NCBI RefSeq assembly: GCF_910592395.1
Contig: NC_088314.1
Location: 2,480,001 to 2,544,000, forward strand
DNA from: Lineus longissimus
Lineage: Eukaryota > Nemertea > Pilidiophora > Heteronemertea > Lineidae
Reading direction: 5' to 3'
DNA length: 64,000 nucleotides
The notes beneath the pieces were generated by a model. The model made no database searches. It was not told where the DNA came from and saw nothing but the letters and a program-made list of their open reading frames with translations. The position numbers were made by a program, and so were the translations under genes. This document shows, in pieces, positions 24,601 to 33,047 of this stretch (positions within the stretch are counted from its first letter, which is position 1; each line of letters starts with the position of its first letter).

Positions 24601-26793
24601 GTGCTTAGCTGCTTGGGGTAAGATCCCTGAATCATCTTTTTGCATGGTGTCACGTAACCTTGGTTGTGTTTGTCGTGTACAGTATATCGTGTGCCTTGCC
24701 CCCTCCCCCAATCTCTTGTGCATTGGACTAGGTTAGATGCGTCCCCCTGGACCCAAATGGGTGCATGTAACTTACTTGTTTTGCTCTGCATAAGAAGACC
24801 TTGTTGCCTCTTACATAATTTGCCAGAAGTCGTCAAAACTTCTCCTCATGATGCAACTGCTAGCGCGTATTTACATCTGCATGCCAATCACCAGCTGACA
24901 TGTTGTTGGTTTTACCAGTTTCATCGCTGAGCTGGTGACACTTCCTCTACGCTTAGTTCATAGTCCTCCTTCTCTCGCTTTTAGAGGAGCTGCACTTCGT
25001 CGACCGAAGGACATGTCTGCTAGATTACTTTTGATAACTTTTGCCGTCTTTGCACGTGTCTTCAACGTCTGCTTTGAACCTCTCTCGCTTTTTTGCGATA
25101 GCAGTGAATATTCACTATCGCCCATGCATATGCATTTCAGATGCAGTAAGCTATTCCCTTCACGTTGTAGTTCAAAATGCCGCATGCTGATGTTTGATGT
25201 TTTGTGTTGTATGACCTTGGTTTATGCTAAAATGAATAATCCAACATGCGAGGCAGCGGAGTATCACATCATTTGAACAAGAGAGGAACGGCCAGAGGTG
25301 CACTCTGAACGAATTTTGTATTTGTATGGAATTTCATATTTCTCCACTTCTTTTCGGTTAATTCAATACGTTTTTGAACTTAAAAGTAAATTTAATCCAT
25401 ACTTTTAACAAAAGAATTAAAGAATGCTCTACCAATAACTGAGGCTTCGGCAATGAAAGAAATTCCTATTTATCATCATTCGTTTCTCTTCCAGGCTTAC
25501 CCGTGGTCGTAGTAGGCATAGCAGTAGCAGTAGACTATAGCAACTATATGACGGAGGCGATGTAAGTCGGACATGGTGACATCTATGGCATCTTCGCATA
25601 CCATGGTTACTCCTTCTCCGATACAGTAAAGAAGGTTCCGAAATGCGGCCTAGATAAGAAGGTTCCGAAATGCGGCCTAGATGCCAAGAACATACGTACC
25701 AAGTCCCTTGCCTTAGTCCACTGAGTTTCTTGACTTAGTTGCGTATGGATAACTTCACAGCGATGTAATCCTACTGACTGGAGTTGTCACAGTCCGAAAC
25801 CTTTTAGAGGCCTTGTGCCAAAGTGATTGATTTTGTAGAAGGTTCTTTTTTTAAGAAATCGATGAAGGTTTGAAACCTGGCTGCCTGCAGTCAGATTATG
25901 GACCAAAACAGAGATAGCCTATTTTATCAATATTGAAATGTATTAATCACTTAAATGATAACCTATTGTGTATGAAAGGTCTAGGCCTATCATTTGAAGG
26001 CCTAGGCCCATATCTTTAACAAGTTGTGTGTTTTTTTTGTTTCAGGTGTATGATCTCCGACCGTAACCCGTATCTTTATTACATCACCTTCCTCTCTCCG
26101 TGCTGCCTCATCCTCATCATCAACTCCATCGTCTTCATCATGGTAGCTCGTGTCATCATGAAACCAAAGATGCACGGCCGGGTCGGAATGGATGCCAAAC
26201 AAGTCACAAAGCTACAATTACGGGGCGCCGTCACTGTCATGATATTGCTGGGGATCACGTGGGTGTTTGGCATGTTCGCATTCGGCAAGGCTAAAACTGT
26301 GTTTCAGTACGTTTTCTGTATTACGAACTCATTGCAAGGATTCTTTATATTTCTTGTACGTTGTCTGATGCATCCAGAAGCCAAGGCAGCATGGCTGCAA
26401 CTACTCAAGGAAGGAACAATAAAACAGACCAAGGGCGTGACACGGTCGGTGACGGATTCCTCCGCGTCACGTCACGATCTACAAACAGATGGTAAATCAT
26501 CGTCGGGATCTTGTAAAAAGATGTCAACAAGCAGTAGTGCATTGTCGAACACGAGTATATGGAATGTCTGGAGGGGTTCGAAAACTGAAAAGAATAAACA
26601 TAGAAATCACAACTCTGTAAATGGAAAAAAGCCTACTAATGTGGTAGTGACTACGAACCCTCTGTGTGATGAAACTAAATACATGGGCCGAGAAGATGGC
26701 CTGAATAGCAAGGATGAGATATATCTGAACAATCACCAGCATGTGGTGGGGAAATCGGAGGGCACCTGCCGAGATAGGGTCACTTATCTATAG
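6028..26793 (+). CDS. Adhesion GPCR: cadherin x2, FN3, EGF x6, HormR, GAIN/GPS, 7TM (5'-partial)
   Basis: Fifteen exons read by eye: 6028-6630, 13568-13852, 14246-14938, 17663-17770, 18597-18793, 19133-19273, 19739-19833, 20338-20506, 20712-20945, 22358-22394, 22782-22882, 23437-23561, 24349-24617, 25495-25561, 26046-26793. All have AG acceptors and GT donors, and every intron phase matches, giving 1289 residues to a TAG at 26791. The product is a surface receptor: a long adhesive ectodomain, an autoproteolytic GAIN/GPS module and a family-B2 seven-helix domain. The helices resemble the ADGRG (GPR64/GPR126) group most, e.g. the stretches KILINLCVAMLLLN and LHYFLLTTMMWM. The TM3 and ECL2 cysteines are present. 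The first exon starts in phase 1 and no signal peptide was found, so 5' exons are missing or upstream. The link of the cadherin exon to the rest rests on strand, a compatible phase 1-1 exon and gene order across a 6.9-kb gap, and is less certain than the rest. Introns not listed separately hold nothing recognisable. Confidence 0.88.
7789..7817 (+). pseudogene. Relic of the cadherin exon
   Basis: These 29 bases match 6185-6213 of the cadherin exon with about three differences and would read SEFLGQLKSK before a TGA soon after. Upstream, TATTAC-GT-GAC also echoes the exon. It looks like the decayed remains of a duplicated cadherin exon on the same strand. Confidence 0.4.
11269..11345 (+). mobile_element. 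tRNA-derived SINE head
   Basis: An A-box-like TGGCTCAGTCG (11269-11279) and a B-box-like GGTTCGAGTAA (11312-11322) lie at tRNA spacing, without a proper acceptor stem. It sits in the 6.9-kb gap of the adhesion GPCR. Confidence 0.5.
13568..13852 (+). CDS. Fibronectin type III domain exon
   Basis: A single symmetric phase 1-1 exon of 95 codons encodes one complete FN3 sandwich: a starting VPGIP turn, the B-strand Trp in YVCWSRPGSG, the C-strand WRYVVEFWRYG, the tyrosine-corner segment LTGLIAWKQYYVRVIGMS and the closing PPSGVLAFKT. The acceptor is TTCATTACAG and the donor AAAG|GTGAGC. FN3 domains with two extra cysteines (VCW and TCY) may carry a disulfide. It lies between the cadherin and EGF exons of the adhesion GPCR. 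FN3 is not a usual partner of cadherin repeats in known adhesion GPCRs. Confidence 0.85.
14246..14938 (+). CDS. Exon with five complete EGF repeats and the start of a sixth
   Basis: This 231-codon phase 1-1 exon encodes five full EGF modules with the six-cysteine pattern and a recurring GYYG turn before the last cysteine, then the first half of a sixth (DPCALDPCQHGGTC). The modules lack the Asp-x-Asp/Glu start of calcium-binding EGFs. Module spacing is regular (36-39 residues), which suggests tandem duplication inside one exon. After the third cysteine of EGF 6 there is a basic, polar insertion of about 35 residues before the domain resumes in the next exon (17663). N-x-S/T glycosylation sites are frequent. 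Confidence 0.92.
14939..17662. other. 2.7-kb intron splitting EGF 6
   Basis: No exon or repeat is supported. An exon-like start at 16640 (CTAG then GTCGAATGCAACATC) lacks a good donor and was not accepted. Confidence 0.5.
17663..17770 (+). CDS. Second half of EGF 6
   Basis: A 36-codon phase 1-1 exon. It has a basic start (CRRRKKGGYRVLNG) followed by YYCICAPGYEGSRCQ, which supplies the last three EGF cysteines. Joined to 14938 it closes the sixth EGF, with two additional cysteines in the insertion. The acceptor is TGATTTCAG and the donor A|GTAAGT. Confidence 0.85.
18597..18793 (+). CDS. Hormone-receptor (HormR/HRM) domain exon
   Basis: The exon encodes about 66 residues with the HormR signature: a starting Cys (ECIAHRT), IDWPA near the conserved Trp-Pro position, the ALCPYGPKQGNHGKAYRHC block and a Trp (AVWDEQ) before the last Cys. 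In adhesion GPCRs this domain sits directly before GAIN, as here. It enters in phase 1 and leaves in phase 0 (CAG|GTAAGA). Confidence 0.88.
19133..22882 (+). CDS. GAIN domain and GPS cleavage site (six exons)
   Basis: Exons 19133-19273, 19739-19833, 20338-20506, 20712-20945, 22358-22394 and 22782-22882 encode the helical GAIN-A part (NLLPDDILKITTGIERIL, IAKSMVDVISNVL) and the beta-rich GAIN-B part, ending in the GPS. The GPS reads CVYWDKYEKRW and later TTCSANHMTSFAVLL, with an intron inside it. The cleavage triad is His-Met|Thr, between bases 22861 and 22862, and would free the tethered agonist TSFAVLL. Two of the four canonical GPS cysteines are absent (GI in place of GC, and Ala in place of the Cys before NH). 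Intron 20946-22357 (1.4 kb) holds nothing recognised; intron 19834-20337 holds a poly-C tract. Confidence 0.88.
20200..20218. repeat. Poly-C tract in an adhesion GPCR intron
   Basis: An almost pure run of about 19 C, 120 bases before the exon at 20338. Similar tracts occur at 31871-31884 (G) and 62279-62292 (C). Lengths in the assembly may be unreliable. Confidence 0.9.
23437..26793 (+). CDS. Seven-transmembrane domain and cytoplasmic tail (four exons)
   Basis: Exon 23437-23561 holds TM1 (YITYIGCGVSLLGLVLTLL), 24349-24617 TM2 and TM3, 25495-25561 TM4 (LPVVVVGIAVAV) and 26046-26793 TM5 to TM7 plus the tail. Family B2 marks are seen: the TM3 Cys (YNPICII), the ECL2 Cys (EAMCMI), ITWVFGMFAFG in TM6 and SLQGFFIFLVRC in TM7. 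The tail of about 130 residues is Ser/Thr- and Lys-rich and ends Val-Thr-Tyr-Leu, a class I PDZ ligand shape. The stop is TAG at 26791-26793. Confidence 0.95.
25628..25682. repeat. 27-bp tandem duplication in an adhesion GPCR intron
   Basis: Two adjacent exact copies of a 27-base unit containing GAAGGTTCCGAAATGCGGCC. It lies in the intron between the TM4 and TM5 exons. Confidence 0.85.
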
Positions 26794-27580
26794 CGCCTGT
26801 AAATGAGGTCGTCTGGTAAAAAGATAGTTAGAACAAACGAAAATGGAATCCAGTTAACTTAAACACATTTTCTGGTCTTCGACATTTCTGGGGATCTTTA
26901 CTCCAGGCGACTTGACTCGTGACATCGCGACATGAATGTCTATTCAGCTGATAAAATACATACTTCCAATTTTCTACCAGTGGGGTTAGAACAAGATATG
27001 GAACCACTAACTGTATTACATATGAAGTGCCATCGTTAAAAAATCTATCAAAACATATTGTGATTTTTGTACATAGTTCTCTAAATGTGACGCTGTACAT
27101 AACCGTGACTTTTGGCTACATATCGTGTCTAATGTGTGTATGCATGGTGTAGATTAATTATTTTTATAGTATCGTAAGTTAGGAGCAGATAATGCAACTT
27201 ACTGCTGAAAGTCTTCTTCTTCTAGAAGTCATAGTTTAAAACACTTATTGTATTCTACCTAGTCTAAAGTTCAACAATCATATCGACTGTGACTGGTATC
27301 TATTCGTACAATATTCTTCATATATCATTGTTAGTATTCTGTGAGTGCGGAAGACAAACGTAACTAGCATGATCAACATAATAGCCGGACGAAATAGTTC
27401 CCACCTCGTAATTCGTCTATCCCTCCGCATTCATGATAATGGTACTTCTTCCATTCTTTCATTCTGTATTAGAAGGATTATAGTGCCAGTGATAGTAAAT
27501 GGTCACGTTGTTCTTTCTCACTTGTACTAAACGGAAGTTGTTGCAAAAGCGTGTAGTCAGACGAATAACGTAGTCATGTG

Positions 27581-27586
27581 AATAAA
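27581..27586 (+). terminator. Poly(A) signal AATAAA of the adhesion GPCR
   Basis: AATAAA lies about 790 bases after the stop codon, in AT-rich sequence. It is the first perfect signal on the sense strand and gives a 3' UTR of about 0.8 kb. Confidence 0.6.
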
Positions 27587-27777
27587 GACAAAGTTCCATT
27601 TTGTTATCGAACGGCGCTCTTTGGGGCGCGGATTTTGAAATAATAACCTATCTTATGGTCATGCTCATCCATAACTAATTTCGCTAGTCACATTTGCAGC
27701 TAATCTGGCAAATGGATGGGGTGACGGGTGATTACATACGCGGTCATCCCTTCTGTCTGCTTGAACACCGGCAAAGG

Positions 27778-28027
27778 TACACAGGCAAAAGTGACTGTCC
27801 ACGGATAGTTGACGGCCCATGGACGTTCCGTCAAAGAAGGCCCATGGATGGAACGTTCATGATTCTCCATCAGCTATCCATGGATGGCTCTCATGGATGG
27901 AACGTCCATGGGCCATCAGTGGATAGTTGATGGAGATTCTCCATCGACTATCCATGGATGGAACGTTCATGATTAATCAACATTAATCAGCATCAACTAT
28001 CCGTGGATGGAAACTTTTGCCTGTGTA
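27778..28027. mobile_element. TA-flanked MITE with internal palindromic units
   Basis: Inverted termini CACAGGCAAAAGT, flanked by TA on both sides, fit a Tc1/mariner-type non-autonomous element of about 250 bases. Further in, the arms continue with matching ATCCACGGATAGTTGA-like sequence. The interior is a series of repeated and inverted copies of CCATGGATGGAACGTTCATG and CATCAACTATCCATGGATGG. No open frame. Confidence 0.75.
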
Positions 28028-29889
28028 ATACTAGTATCATTATTAACAATATGGTTATGCATGTTCAAAATCGCGTACGAATAAAATAGCTGGCGGGACA
28101 AACGGGTCACACACTTAAACCACCATATCCTGAATTTCTTCCTGGCCATAACATAGTTTCAAGACATTCGTATCAGCTTACATCAAAATTGCTTTCATTT
28201 AATTGCGAGATGCTATGATGTTAAATACCTCAGGAGTGAGTTTTGTCTCCTTTCGCCAGATCAGTCTCTTGCTAAGTAACATTCGTGGGGGTTATCGTTG
28301 TGAACCTTTCTAACCTCGGATGATAAACGATGAATATATTGACACCTGGGTATCATTTATGTATCTTTTATGATTACACCATTTTTATAGTTATTCAAGT
28401 TTGATTGAGCCCGCATTGCAGTTGCACCATTATTTCATATAGGAGATAGATCGAGATTCTTGGTAGGCTAATGATTGTGACATTAACAGAAGAATTAAGG
28501 CGTTGTGAGGTCGAAGCTAATTCCGCTTGCTGCGCTCATTTGGGTGCCCTATAATCGTCAACATGCGGTCTTGTCTTTGTATATCACCTGTGTATAATGT
28601 ACATACAACTTAAATTTCAATATTTTCTGTGTTAATACCATTTTAATACAGAGGTGATGAAGCGAGATGCAAAGTATACAACCTGTTAATCGTGATGCTG
28701 TGTTGAATGGTTTATTTGGTATGAAAATGAAAAAGCTTTTGATGTATTTGCTTCTGTGCAGCGAAATATGTACAAGGATATTTTACACAACGCATGCTAC
28801 ATAAGTATGCTGCCACTGAGTCACTAAAGGTTTCAACATGCTTTTAACCATCTGCGAAAACGGTAGCAGAATACTATTTTTAGGTCACTTAAAGAGGGAG
28901 GCAGGAGCAGAGGGGCTAATTTAGCCATCTTCAGGTGACTGATATACACAGTAAGGGCCCTGGGTCATGTCAGATTCAGCACTAAATATATTCCACGTAC
29001 AAGCATGAATCATTTCGACGTACTGTGAGGTGTGAGAGACCCCAATTGGCGACTTCGTGTAACTTTATATCTTGCCTGCCTAGCTGCTGCCTATATTGTC
29101 CCTTTGAGTTTTGACGTGTTTATACTCACGTTTAGCGAAAATGGTACGCTGAACACCCACGTTTGGGCACACTTTGTTCGTAGCAGAATGCGATCATGAC
29201 ACTATTCTTCTTACCTGGAGAAAGCAATAAGCCAGTCGTTCACATACTTTTACCTGCCACCTTTTTTCGTCGTCTTTCCAAATAAATCGGAACCTGTCTT
29301 AAATGTCGAGCCTGAACATAAACATTCTTAAGAAATTCACCAGGCAATGACCTCTTCCACTCCATTTTACCGTGTTTCTCGTGATAGGTAATCGGCCTAT
29401 TAATGAATTCCGCTTCAGGATAGATTTTGTAATGCGCTTGTTAGTGAACTATCGTGTTAGTTTGCGCGCCAGCGACCGGGCGGTGCTCTATCATTGCGAA
29501 ATTTGCCACTCGTCTGGTAAATACCTGTCGCTCCATTCTTTCCTGTGATTTCAATCGCTCAAACTCGCTAGTAAATGCTCTAATATGCTGATAATTGCCA
29601 GAGACAATATTTGGGTTATTTCGGCTCAGCATCTTTTTTACCAGATAATAGAATAGGCATATGCTCTAAAAGAACAAATGTACATCACATTCAGATTGTC
29701 ATGACCTTTATATCATGAGTACATCTAAGGACCACACATAATGTGTCGTACAGGTAATTGATTTGACCAATCTGGGCTGTTTGACTTTTGTAATTATACT
29801 TGGTACATTTCTTATCCAAAGTTAAAACGGTGAGCATTTCTCCTCTTGAAACCCGCTCGTGGAGCGAATCCCCTCGGCTTCCTATTGTA

Positions 29890-29995
29890 TTGTTAAGTTG
29901 ACTAAAGGGGGCGCAATATGCCACCACATGAGCGTCCACCTTGATCTCCATGCATGGATTCGAACCATCCTTCGCGATTCGGGCCTAACATCCTT
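29890..29995 (-). mobile_element. SINE-like fragment with perfect B box (minus strand)
   Basis: GGATTCGAACC at 29956-29966 is the exact complement of the pol III B box GGTTCGAATCC. An A box at the right distance is weak. It is probably the head of a tRNA-derived SINE on the minus strand. Confidence 0.4.
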
Positions 29996-30586
29996 GACAG
30001 GATGTTGTTACATGTCCGTAATAATATAGCTTCCGGTTTTCCTTACGGTTATTTTGCTATTGTCGACCAAACTTGCATCGCCGACGCTCACTAGATTTAC
30101 ATAGGTAACTCATGCCAATAGACCTCCGTCTCTATCTTGATTTTATACTATTCTCTATCCTGCCTACATGTAATGTTGAATGTATATATTTGGTTTCATC
30201 TGCCACCACAGCTAAATCGTCAACTGTTGACCCATCTGTTCCGATCAATGGTCGAATGTTGGAAATTTCCGTCATGAAGGTATTGTAATTATTGAAACAA
30301 GTAAAATTAAACGGCGTACACATGTCACGGCGATATCCGTTATTGGAATAAAGATATTTTTCAGAGCAGAACTCTCACAATGTAGGCTATGCATGCAGTT
30401 TCTCTCGTAAATCGCTTCCAACCAGCTCGTCATGAACCATTACTTTCTGCCAAAATCTTTACTAGGACACCAAACGTCTTTGCCAGCTTGCTCTTAAAGT
30501 ACAATGTATGTGTCGGTTGAGATGAAGACGATTATAATGACTAAAGTTCAAGATGTGGGGGTTTATGGTCTGTTCACGATTGTCCC

Positions 30587-30893
30587 GCCGGAACGCGAGG
30601 CTTTTTTTACAGGTAGGTTCGTACCATCGTGTACATTGACAGCCAATCAGAGCTCAGTAACTTCGCCTGACGTCATCAAGTAAGAAACGCACGTGTTGTT
30701 AGTCAGTAAACAAGATCAGCGATGCACATTGACAAATGGTGCGAGTTCGAATCTCGGAAGGACCCAAAAAATTATGCACTTTTTGTTTTTGTTCCTTTTT
30801 TTCATTTACTTAATTATTTTAATAATAAATTTCGCTGTCAATGTACACAATGGTACGAACCTACCTGCAAAAAAACCCTCCCTGCCGGAACTA
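30587..30893. mobile_element. Foldback element with ~58-bp arms and a tRNA-like centre
   Basis: The left arm (about 30587-30642) and right arm (about 30834-30890) are inverted copies sharing GGTAGGTTCGTACCAT and GTGTACATTGACAG, plus an outer CCGGAAC/CCGGCAG block. The centre holds GAGTTCGAATCTC (30743-30755), close to an RNA polymerase III B box. It is therefore either a SINE captured between inverted repeats or a MITE with a tRNA-like core. Confidence 0.65.
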
Positions 30894-32362
30894 GTAGAAA
30901 GACTGTGTCACTGATCACTGCATGGTAGATGTACATTGAGATGAATGTGCAGCAAAACTGTGTCATGTCATGTACATAGTTGGAAGTACAGAGGACAATG
31001 TATGGCAGACTGTCTGATATTCTGTGCGTCCTTTATTTTTATGACATCAGAAGTACCATAAGTACCATATATATTGCAAATACATTGTAACTGAAGAGAC
31101 GCTCAATTCTAGGCAGGAAATTCGTGTACCTATTTAAAACCGACTAAACTGATATACTCGAGCCTCTTCTGCTTGCCAAACAAAAAATCAGGGTAGCTTC
31201 ACAAAATGTCTGATCCATATTTTCTTGTCGGAAAGTAGGGTAATCAGCACTAACCGATGTTTTCAACATTTTGAATGTAATAGCTATCCATCAAAAGCTA
31301 GCAACAACCCCTGGGTTATCTATCAAACTGAGTGGTTTAATATGGATCAAGTCTTTCCAATAGTACTACTGTTTTTATGATTTCCATTGGAGGTTTCGCC
31401 TTTACGATAACGAGTGGACCAAGAAATCGCCAGAATTTTTTTCAGTGCTGACATATACAAAATGTGTTGATAGGTGCATCGGAAAATCACTGTTCGTTTT
31501 GCATTATCTCTGAATCCTAGATTTAATAGGTTCTAATTTTGTGATCTTTATTATAATGATTGCTTGTTTTCGCTAACTTATTGATATGGTCCTCGTGGTC
31601 GTGTTTAGTTTGCACAGAGAGGGAATCTCTCAGCAACCCTAAAGCTGAATTCATACTCCGACGCAGGGGGCAGAAGATTGTTGGGCGTTATGTAACAGGG
31701 TTAGGAAAGTATTTGTTTCCCGTGTTACAGTTTTACTTGTCCTAGAGGATAAAATGTCCATGGGAAAAAGGATGATTTTATGTGCTTTTAATCTCTAAGG
31801 TATTGAATGTCAAGGGTTCTCGATAAAACATTACCAGAATCCGTCACCTCAAATAGGTAAGGACACTTTTGGGGGGGGGGGGGGTGTTACGCCAGAATAT
31901 ATACTCGCTGTGAAGAAAATGACAGTCCTGGGATATATTTCAGTACCAAAAGGCTTCTACTGCAAAGGTTTTGGTCCGAGTTCCAAATCATTGCACATAA
32001 AAATATATTGTCCTGGGACTTCCATTCCTGAGAATATCACTTCATTCACACCGGTATTGTTTTTTCTCTTCCGTTAGTAAGCATCTCTCAAATAACTAGC
32101 TTCACTAAAATACCTTTGCTCGTGATGATCAGAGAGAGAAAATGTCGCTCTTTTTGTAACTAAACGTGTATAGTATGTACGATGTTGAGATAACTCCATG
32201 CGAATTCTCGTCTGGTTTGTAGATAGTACTGAGTCGTAGTACACGCAGACGCCAAGTAGAATTATTAAAATAAATCAAGTATTCTATGAATCAATGGTCC
32301 GACCTAGTCCTTTTATCGAGTGCATTTGTCTGATTTTCCTAATGTCATTCTCGGTTGTTCAG

Positions 32363-32446
32363 TGGATGAAATTTTGGAGGTGACCACCCCTAGGATAACT
32401 GGGGTTCCCGTTCCTGAAACTCGGGATGCAGAGCAGGTCATCAGAG
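32363..32446 (+). other. Orphan exon-like block
   Basis: A good acceptor (TCGGTTGTTCAG) and an excellent donor (AG|GTAAGT) frame 84 bases that are open in the matching phase, a symmetric phase 1-1 exon of 28 codons containing EVTTPRITGVPVPETRDAEQ. No neighbouring exon is found within the spacer and the sequence is not recognised. It could be a chance match, a transposon exon or part of a gene that continues elsewhere. Confidence 0.25.
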
Positions 32447-32599
32447 GTAAGTTATTCCAAGCGAGTCACAAAACCCTGGGTTGTCCTCTTCGTTTTTCTC
32501 GTTCTGATGAAAACGGTTATTCTTCTGAAAAAAGAGGATTGGTAGCTATCATTATCATAGAAGATTTGGTATACTGGACATTTGAATATGTTGTCTAAG

Positions 32600-32825
32600 T
32601 GTCGCGGTGGTGTGGTGACTTGGGTCTCTGACTAGGGGTCGTGTGATCCCTGGTTCGATTACCACCATCGAGGTGAGACTCTAGGCAGGTTTCCTTGCAT
32701 TACATGCCTTACTCCAGCCAGCTGTAGGAATGGGTACCGGTCGGAAATCCTCAGGTTGAGCACTGATTGAGCATCTGAGTTCTCCTGAATTTTTCAGGAT
32801 GTACGAGAAAGGCAATCCATTGACG
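32600..32825 (+). mobile_element. tRNA-derived SINE beside the iGluR 3' end
   Basis: An A-box-like TGGTGACTTGGG near 32613 and a B box GGTTCGATTAC (32652-32662) are followed by an unrelated tail of about 160 bases ending near CGAGAAAGGCAATCC. The tRNA-like head with a separate body is the SINE layout. It abuts the last iGluR exon and is antisense to that gene. Confidence 0.6.
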
Positions 32826-32839
32826 AGCAACCAGGTGCA

Positions 32840-33047
32840 TTATTGAATGAGTTTTACTGGCCTCACCTTCCCTATCTGTTCCTTGTGTATCCGATCATAG
32901 AGTTTGGTCAGCCCGAGCCAAACGAAGGCAAGGACAAGAGCAGCCCCAACAAGCATGAAAAGCCCGCTAAAATGCAAGATTTCAAGCTGCTGTGTGTCCG
33001 CATTTTTATGGCTGTGTAAGGAGCATTTACCCTTTGTGTCCATCCAT
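32840..33047 (-). CDS. iGluR last exon with M4
   Basis: It joins exon 11 in phase 2 to give EKRWMDTKGKC, the end of the S2 lobe with its disulfide Cys. M4 follows: FSGLFMLVGAALVLAFVWLG. The short cytoplasmic tail ends KLIQ before TAA. A SINE begins just beyond the stop on the genomic side, so it probably lies in the 3' UTR. Confidence 0.85.

Larger units (their letters stand above)
27600..32839. other. Repeat-rich spacer between the tail-to-tail receptors
   Basis: Both flanking genes end into this region. It holds the MITE at 27778, the SINE-like piece at 29890, the foldback element at 30587, a poly-G run at 31871, the orphan exon-like block at 32363 and the SINE at 32600. The remaining parts (28030-29880, 30900-31870, 31890-32360) show nothing recognisable. 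Confidence 0.5.
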
